Assembly: GCF_001591965.1 (NCBI RefSeq)
Contig: NZ_BCVX01000005.1
Location: 1 to 64,000, forward strand
Direction: 5' to 3'
Source: Lysinibacillus odysseyi 34hs-1 = NBRC 100172
GTDB lineage: Bacteria > Bacillota > Bacilli > Bacillales_A > Planococcaceae
Length of the DNA stretch: 64,000 nucleotides
Shown here: positions 59,317 to 64,000 of the stretch, piece by piece
Position numbering within the stretch: the stretch's first letter is position 1
Layout: every line of letters starts with the position of its first letter
The notes under the pieces: generated by a model
Databases searched by the model: none
Seen by the model: only the letters and a program-made list of their open reading frames with translations
What the model was told of the DNA's origin: nothing
Program-made: the position numbers and the translations under genes

Positions 59317-60092
59317 TTATAAAGAACTGCCGCCATCCACAGCTATGACCTGGCCTGTAATAAAATCGCTCGCACGGCTTGCTAGAAACAGAGCAGCTCC
59401 CTTCCCTTCAACGAATCCGGGTCCCCGATTTTACCCATTGGATTGCTTTGGGCAAGGTAGTCACGGTTTTGTTCGATTACATGGCTTGTCATTTTTGTTT
59501 CGAAAAAACCGGGGGCTATCGCATTGACCGTAATACCGTGCTCAGCCCATTTTCGTGCAAGGTCACGGGTGAAATGATGTACTGCTGCCTTACTTGTGCT
59601 GTAACCAATGGCATTCAGTACTTTGCCTGGCTCCGCTCTTAAACCCGCAATCGAGCCAATATTAATAATTTTCCCGTAGCCATGATCGATCATCTGTCTG
59701 CCAATTGCCTTTGTCATTAAAAATGTGCCCGTCACATTTACACCAATTACCTTCTCCCATGCTTCCAGCGGCATATCCTCTACTTTTTCTCCCCATGTCG
59801 CTCCGCTGTTGTTTACTAAAATATCGACCCGTTCAAAATCCTCCAGTACTTGCTTCACTGTCTTTTCTACCTGCTCTTCTGAACTCACGTCACATTCATA
59901 GCCTCTTGCCTCTACGCCATACCGGGTTTCGATTTCTGCTGCCGTTCGGCGGCAAGGTTCCAGCTTTCGGGAACAAACCGCAATATTGGCTCCGTATTGG
60001 GCCAGCACATCGGCAATATCCCTCCCAAGACCGGTTCCTCCCCCTGTAACAAGCGCTGTACGTCCCGTCAGATCAAAATAAGATAGCTCCAT
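59317..60092 (-). pseudogene. Short-chain dehydrogenase broken by a 5-bp tandem duplication
   Basis: The frame from 60092 encodes a normal SDR (TGGGTGLGRDIADVLAQYGA, NNSGATWGEK, IINIGSIAGLRAEPGKVLNA, YSTSK, VNAIAPGFFETKM) but after GDPDSLKG it runs into a premature stop at 59382. In another frame the missing C-terminus follows without a gap: AALFLASRASDFITGQVIAV then DGGSSL, ending at 59317. At the junction AGGGA is present twice in tandem (near 59398-59407); removing one copy restores DSLKGAALFLAS. Either a genuine recent mutation or an assembly error. The truncated product would lack the last about 30 residues, which shape the subunit interface. Confidence 0.85.
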
Positions 60093-60169
60093 CAGTTCAC
60101 ATCCTCACCTTTTTAATACTAACCAGTCATTTAATAAAGAGCACCAGCTGTTACAGACTACTTGTTTCC

Positions 60170-60222
60170 TTTTTTAAAAAGGAGGCCGTCTTTTTATCCA
60201 AATGGTCGTATTGACGGCCCCT
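60170..60222 (-). terminator. Rho-independent terminator after the carboxylesterase gene
   Basis: On the minus strand GGGGCCGTC and GACGGCCTCC form a 9-bp stem with a long loop followed by TTTTTTAAAAAAG, about 15 bases after the stop at 60238. It separates the upstream ligase-TetR-esterase group from the downstream SDR-acyl-CoA dehydrogenase group. Confidence 0.8.
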
Positions 60223-60237
60223 TTCGTATTCTTATTG

Positions 60238-61713
60238 CTATTGGGTGCTTACTTCACCGGCAGACCATAGTAGGCGAAGCTCACGCTGTGGATCATTTAC
60301 TATCTTGCAATCTTGGTTAAATAGCATCGTTGCCCTATTTTTTTCTTGATACGCAGGCCATGCCGGTAATTCTTCGATGTTCGGATCGCCGTATTTGGCA
60401 AATGCAGCCCACGCTTTGTGCATACGGTCTGACAGCTCCTGATTCGGAGCACTTCCTAATAAAGATTCTGCTCCTCTTCCGGCGGTGTTCCATACAAAGG
60501 GAATTTCAAGGGCGTGACAGGATTTTAGACTGCCGTTCAAGATAGGCGTCTCCCAATCGAACCGGTACATCCACACCTCTCCGCCATGTTTTGCCTGCTC
60601 CTCCGCCAAATAAATTGCAGGGGCTGTAAAGATATCAAATGTCATCATCTGCTCAATAAGCTCACGATTCAATGGCCGATTTTGCAGGTGCGGCGCAATA
60701 TGCGGCCATTTCCCAGGCAGCGCATGCTCCAGCCGCTGTTCGATTCCTTCGTCATCCAGCTGATCTAACGATGTATCGAGGATGGAATAAAGATTGTATT
60801 CATCTTTGTTTGTCCCAATCAAAACGGTGATATCTCTGCATACACCCTTTCCTAGCGCTGCTTCCGGAGGCTCATGGATGACGACCCCATCCACAACCGG
60901 CCCTAGCATCATAGGTGGGACATGTTTAGAAGCCTCAAGCAGTTCCGCCGCAGATAACTCCTGAAGTTTTACCAAATCGTCTGTACCGATTTCAAGATTA
61001 GCTAAAATTCCTTTGCACACCTGTCCGGCAACGACCGCACTTAAAACGTTACGACCAGCGCCGCTTTGTAAAATCGCTTTTTGGAACAGCGGCTTTGCAT
61101 TTGGGAGCGTCAGCAAAATACCCACACTCATCGCGCCGGCAGATTCTCCAAAAATCGTAATATTATTCGGATCGCCGCCGAAACCTTCAATATTTTCCTT
61201 CACCCATTCCAGTGCGGCAATTTGATCTAAAATACCGCAATTACCGGAACCGGCATACTTCTGCTCATCAATGCTGCCTAAATGCAAGAAACCAAATACA
61301 CCTAGCCGGTAGTTAATAGTCACTACTACTACATCATGGTTGGCGGCAAACGAAGTACCATCATAGGAAGGAGTAGATCCTGCCCCATTTAAGAAGGCAC
61401 CGCCATGTATCCATACCATGACCGGCCTTTTTCTTTCATCCGCTGCAGGAGACCAGATATTCAAGTAATGACATGCTTCATTTGTATCTTCTTCCTTTAT
61501 GGCCGCACCTAAAAAGCCCATAACCTCGCTTTGAGGCTGCACGGCGGCTGCACCAAACTGCACTGCCTCATAGATCCCCTCCCAGGCATCCGGTTTTTGC
61601 GGAGGCTGAAAACGCTCGGCCTTCGCATAAGGAATGCCTTTCCATACAGAGACCTCACCAGCCTGTTCGCCTTTTACTTGTCCATACTTGGTTTGTACGA
61701 CTGTTGTCGACAT
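60238..61713 (-). CDS. Type B carboxylesterase (para-nitrobenzyl esterase-like)
   Basis: The 491-residue alpha/beta-hydrolase has KGIPYAKAERFQPPQ near the start, the oxyanion-hole VMVWIHGGAFLNGAGS (about 98-113), the catalytic serine in TIFGESAGAMSVGILLTLP (about 188), a glutamate in IGTNKDEYNLYS (about 305) and the histidine in KSCHALEIPFVWN (about 393). It hydrolyses carboxylic esters in the cytoplasm. Two ATGs are possible; AAGGGG lies eight bases before that at 61713. It is the last gene before the internal terminator. Confidence 0.9.
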   Translation of the reverse strand: MSTTVVQTKYGQVKGEQAGEVSVWKGIPYAKAERFQPPQKPDAWEGIYEAVQFGAAAVQPQSEVMGFLGAAIKEEDTNEACHYLNIWSPAADERKRPVMVWIHGGAFLNGAGSTPSYDGTSFAANHDVVVVTINYRLGVFGFLHLGSIDEQKYAGSGNCGILDQIAALEWVKENIEGFGGDPNNITIFGESAGAMSVGILLTLPNAKPLFQKAILQSGAGRNVLSAVVAGQVCKGILANLEIGTDDLVKLQELSAAELLEASKHVPPMMLGPVVDGVVIHEPPEAALGKGVCRDITVLIGTNKDEYNLYSILDTSLDQLDDEGIEQRLEHALPGKWPHIAPHLQNRPLNRELIEQMMTFDIFTAPAIYLAEEQAKHGGEVWMYRFDWETPILNGSLKSCHALEIPFVWNTAGRGAESLLGSAPNQELSDRMHKAWAAFAKYGDPNIEELPAWPAYQEKNRATMLFNQDCKIVNDPQRELRLLWSAGEVSTQ

Positions 61714-61746
61714 ATCCATTTCCCCTTTGTTTTGAATTAGGATTTG

Positions 61747-62748
61747 CTACGGTACAAGCACAAGCTTGCCTATTGTCTTTCTGCCCTGCAGAAGCCGGTG
61801 AACTTCTGCTGCCTCCTCCAGTTGATAAACGCCGCCAATAGTCAGCTTAAGTTCCCCATTTTCCACATAATGCAGCAATTCTTTCATACTGCGCTGGTAC
61901 AGCTCCTGCTTCGCCATGATTTGAGGAAGGAAGAACCCAATGACAGAATGATTTCTCCGCATCAGCTGGCCTGCCAGCATCGGCGAATCCTCACCGCTTG
62001 CTGCACCGAAGACGACAAGGCGACCAAACGGAGCGAGGCACTTCAATGTTTTTTGGAAAACTTCTCCCCCAACCATCTCCAGTGCTACATCGACCCCTTT
62101 TCCGCCTGTCAGCTCACGAACTTGCTGTTCCCAGCCAGGCTTTGTATAATTCACTAATTCATCTGCACCTAGTTCTTTTGCGTGTGCAAGCTTTTCCTCT
62201 GAGCTGGCAGTAGCAATGATTTTTCCTGCCCCCAACAATTTAGCCAGTTGAACAGAAAGTGCCCCGACACCTCCTGCAGCCGCATGCACAAGGACGGTTT
62301 CTCCCTTTTCCAGCCGCCCCATTGTTGTTAAAATGTGATAAGCCGTCTGCCCTTGAAGCGGCAGTGCAACAGCATCTGTAAAAGAGACCCCTTCCGGCAC
62401 CTCAGACAGCGCCATTTCGTGGACGCTTGCATACTCTGCATATGCGCCTGACTCGATCATGGAGACAACGCGCATGCCAGGGGAAAACCTCGTGACTTCT
62501 TTTCCTACGGCAACGACTATACCTGCGATTTCAGATCCCGGAATGAACGGCAGTTTTGTCGGTACAACATATTTCCCTTCCCGTCTTGCCGTATCGGCAT
62601 AGTTCACACCGATCGCTTTCACTTCTACGAGAACTTCACGCTCGCCGACTACCGGTACATCCATTTCAATCCACTGCAACACTTCCGGCCCGCCATACTC
62701 TGTAAATTGAATACACTTCATTGTTTTTACTGAATGCATTGTTTCCAT
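61747..62748 (-). CDS. NADPH:quinone oxidoreductase family protein (zinc-free MDR)
   Basis: Read from the ATG at 62748, which stands seven bases after AGGAGG, the 333-residue protein is a medium-chain reductase of the quinone oxidoreductase branch: KAIGVNYADTARREGKYVVP, PFIPGSEIAGIVVAVG, ALPLQGQTAYHILTTMG (about 145), the NADPH motif VLVHAAAGGVGALSVQLAKL (about 165) and VDVALEMVGG. No zinc-binding cysteines. It reduces quinones or enoyl-type compounds with NADPH. In this sequence the same frame is open through the upstream TetR gene, but the strong internal ribosome-binding site argues for a separate protein. Confidence 0.85.
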   Translation of the reverse strand: METMHSVKTMKCIQFTEYGGPEVLQWIEMDVPVVGEREVLVEVKAIGVNYADTARREGKYVVPTKLPFIPGSEIAGIVVAVGKEVTRFSPGMRVVSMIESGAYAEYASVHEMALSEVPEGVSFTDAVALPLQGQTAYHILTTMGRLEKGETVLVHAAAGGVGALSVQLAKLLGAGKIIATASSEEKLAHAKELGADELVNYTKPGWEQQVRELTGGKGVDVALEMVGGEVFQKTLKCLAPFGRLVVFGAASGEDSPMLAGQLMRRNHSVIGFFLPQIMAKQELYQRSMKELLHYVENGELKLTIGGVYQLEEAAEVHRLLQGRKTIGKLVLVP

Positions 62749-63387
62749 TAGAATTCCTCCTTCATTTAGCACCTTGTTGCTTCGCTTTTTTGGTGAATTG
62801 CCGGCAGCTGCAATACCATATAAAATAATAGCGATATACTCGTCTGCCAGTGCTTCGACAGACAATTTCCCATCCTGGTTAAACCATTGATAGCTCCAGT
62901 TTGTTATACCAAGAATGGCCATGCATGTAATGCTGGGATCCAGCTGTGCGTCAAACTCCCCTGCCTGTATACCTTTTGCAATAACCTGTGTGACGTTCAA
63001 CCGGAATTCTTCCCGCTTCTTATTGATCTTTTCAGTGTGCTCCAATGACAAATTGTGCATTTCCCGGAGATATACCTGGCCGTGTGCTTTACGGGACTTC
63101 ATATCGTAAACGATAAGAGCAACGATTTCACTAAGCTGCCGGCGGAACCCCTTTACCGTCTGCATAATCGCCTTCTGTTTTTCCAGCAAATCACAAATAT
63201 ACTGTAAAAGAATATCCAGCAGGAGGTTTCCCTTGCTGGCATAGTAGCAATAAAATGTCCCCTTCGTTACACCGGCTGCATTCGTAATATCCTGTATGGA
63301 CGTTTCACTGAAGCCCTTTTGCTCGAACAGCTTTATGCTGTGGCGGGCAATGATGTCCTTTATATGTTCATGACCTTGGCTGGTCAC
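61747..63387 (-). CDS. TetR family regulator, joined in frame to the quinone oxidoreductase
   Basis: The 546-codon frame starts at a GTG (63387), nine bases after GGAGG. Residues about 1-205 are a TetR regulator: helix-turn-helix IQDITNAAGVTKGTFYCYYASKG (about 32-54) and a helical ligand domain resembling FadR-type repressors of fatty-acid genes. Residues from about 213 are the quinone oxidoreductase. The joint (GNSPKKRSNKVLNEGG) contains a run of six A. One A more or one fewer would put a stop (TGA at 62762-62764 or TAA at 62766-62768) just before the oxidoreductase ribosome-binding site. A slip or sequence error fusing two operon genes is therefore likely. The gene overlaps the upstream ligase gene by 20 bases. 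Confidence 0.75.
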   Translation of the reverse strand: MTSQGHEHIKDIIARHSIKLFEQKGFSETSIQDITNAAGVTKGTFYCYYASKGNLLLDILLQYICDLLEKQKAIMQTVKGFRRQLSEIVALIVYDMKSRKAHGQVYLREMHNLSLEHTEKINKKREEFRLNVTQVIAKGIQAGEFDAQLDPSITCMAILGITNWSYQWFNQDGKLSVEALADEYIAIILYGIAAAGNSPKKRSNKVLNEGGILMETMHSVKTMKCIQFTEYGGPEVLQWIEMDVPVVGEREVLVEVKAIGVNYADTARREGKYVVPTKLPFIPGSEIAGIVVAVGKEVTRFSPGMRVVSMIESGAYAEYASVHEMALSEVPEGVSFTDAVALPLQGQTAYHILTTMGRLEKGETVLVHAAAGGVGALSVQLAKLLGAGKIIATASSEEKLAHAKELGADELVNYTKPGWEQQVRELTGGKGVDVALEMVGGEVFQKTLKCLAPFGRLVVFGAASGEDSPMLAGQLMRRNHSVIGFFLPQIMAKQELYQRSMKELLHYVENGELKLTIGGVYQLEEAAEVHRLLQGRKTIGKLVLVP

Positions 63388-64000
63388 TCGCGTTTTCCTC
63401 CCGCAGTGCCCTGCGCAAAATTTTCCCTACAATCGTTTTTGGCAATTCTGTACGGAATTCCAAGTATTTGGGCACCTTGTAAGCAGCGATCCGCTCGCGT
63501 GACCAATCAATGATGTCCTGCTCAGTTACGGTTTGGTCTGCCTTTTTTACGATCAATGCTTTAATGGTCTCTCCTCGGTACTCGTCCGGAATTCCGATAA
63601 CTACCGCCTCTTGAACAGCCGGATGCTCATACAGTAGTTCTTCAATGTCACGCGGATATACATTGTAGCCGCTTGCAATAATCATGTCTTTTTTCCGGTC
63701 GACAATATAGAGATAGCCGTCCTCATCCACTTTTGCGATATCCCCTGTATACAGCCAGCCATTGCGGATCGTATTCTCAGTCTCCTCAGGCATATTCCAG
63801 TAGCCCTTCATAATTTGAGGGCCCCGTATAATAAGCTCACCCAGCTCACCTGCGGGCATTTCCTCCAAACCTGTAGACAGGTCGACAATTTTATAGTCCG
63901 TTCCCGGTACGCCAATTCCTACACTTCCCGGCTTCCGCTCTCCAAATGGAGGGTTGCAGTGAGTAACAGGTGCTGCCTCGGACAATCCGAAGCCTTCCAG
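63368..64000 (-). CDS. Long-chain fatty acid-CoA ligase, C-terminal part (runs off the window)
   Basis: The frame is open to the window edge at 64000. Its first residues LEGFGLSEAAPVTHCNP are the AMP-binding motif A5 (YGxTE-like), followed by GELGELIIRGPQIMKGYWNM, the adenylate motif GWLYTGDIAKVDEDGYLYIV, the hinge DRKKDMIIASGYNVYPRDIE and the catalytic lysine in LPKTIVGKILRRALRE. It activates fatty acids to acyl-CoA. The N-terminal half and start lie beyond the window. Its end overlaps the TetR start by 20 bases, so the two are coupled. Confidence 0.93.
   Translation of the reverse strand: MEGFGLSEAAPVTHCNPPFGERKPGSVGIGVPGTDYKIVDLSTGLEEMPAGELGELIIRGPQIMKGYWNMPEETENTIRNGWLYTGDIAKVDEDGYLYIVDRKKDMIIASGYNVYPRDIEELLYEHPAVQEAVVIGIPDEYRGETIKALIVKKADQTVTEQDIIDWSRERIAAYKVPKYLEFRTELPKTIVGKILRRALREENASDQPRS

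Noticed and set aside
60110-60140. TetR operator upstream of the SDR gene (around ACTAACCAGTCATT)
   Set aside because: Only the outer ACT/AGT bases are symmetric; too weak to call without the regulator's other sites.

Overview
The window reads as a chromosomal segment of a low-to-moderate GC Gram-positive bacterium of the Bacillales, probably in the Planococcaceae (Lysinibacillus/Solibacillus-like). This is inferred from strong AGGAGG ribosome-binding sites with many GTG and TTG starts, a Bacillus-type rRNA leader, a T-box leader, NsrR/Hmp, a sigM-yhdL-yhdK-like operon, a complete rbsRKDACB operon, cre-type operators and abundant small lipoproteins. No phage, intact insertion sequence, plasmid gene or CRISPR array is visible. 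The content is mostly ordinary chromosome with some worn repeats.

Layout. 1-560: the 5' end of a 16S rRNA gene, transcribed leftwards, with three tandem promoters behind it. 975-7135: aldehyde dehydrogenase, a 10-TM anion/bile-acid-type transporter, a PQQ-type sugar dehydrogenase lipoprotein, a GNAT, a fragment of an RHS-repeat protein next to an 80-residue membrane protein, and two small proteins. 7571-12139: a tartrate/D-malate-type dehydrogenase, a copC-copD pair, a lipoprotein and a NERD-domain protein. 12298-15064: argG-argH with a promoter and candidate arginine-repressor sites. 15148-19488: an SDR, a CstB-like sulfur enzyme, a YesK-like protein and an MFS transporter. 19654-22687: an ECF sigma factor operon and another MFS transporter. 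23188-27600: a coiled-coil protein, a YeiL-like Crp/Fnr regulator, a lipoprotein, and divergent nsrR and hmp. 27781-28453: tRNA-Ala and a DUF3784-like protein. 28545-34283: the ribose operon. 34546-42445: branched-chain aminotransferase, GNAT-MBL pair, T-box-controlled proC, namA and two lipoproteins. 42521-54536: a coupled dipeptidase/DUF819 permease pair, an S9 peptidase, GNATs, a methyltransferase, an MBL protein and a MerR-controlled ABC exporter. 54582-64000: dinB and a leftward fatty-acyl-CoA gene cluster that runs off the window.

The genes form several clear circuits: ribose uptake and phosphorylation under RbsR (and probably CcpA); NO sensing (NsrR) and NO detoxification (Hmp); proline synthesis under a tRNA-sensing T-box; arginine synthesis; an ECF sigma factor with two membrane regulators; a MerR regulator whose own promoter has the classic 19-bp spacer; and acyl-CoA activation, dehydrogenation, hydration and thioester cleavage at the right end.

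The most interesting observations are two arrays of short direct repeats, of different core sequence but with the same 21-bp period, each lying in a convergent intergenic region; a shared 20-bp palindrome at the promoters of the YeiL-like regulator and of an MFS transporter, centred at about -41.5 of the latter; an RHS remnant next to an intact small membrane gene; a short-chain dehydrogenase broken by an exact 5-bp tandem duplication; and a TetR regulator joined in frame to a quinone oxidoreductase by an apparent slip in an A-run. Start codons were chosen by eye from ribosome-binding sites; family assignments rest on motifs recalled from memory, not on searches.
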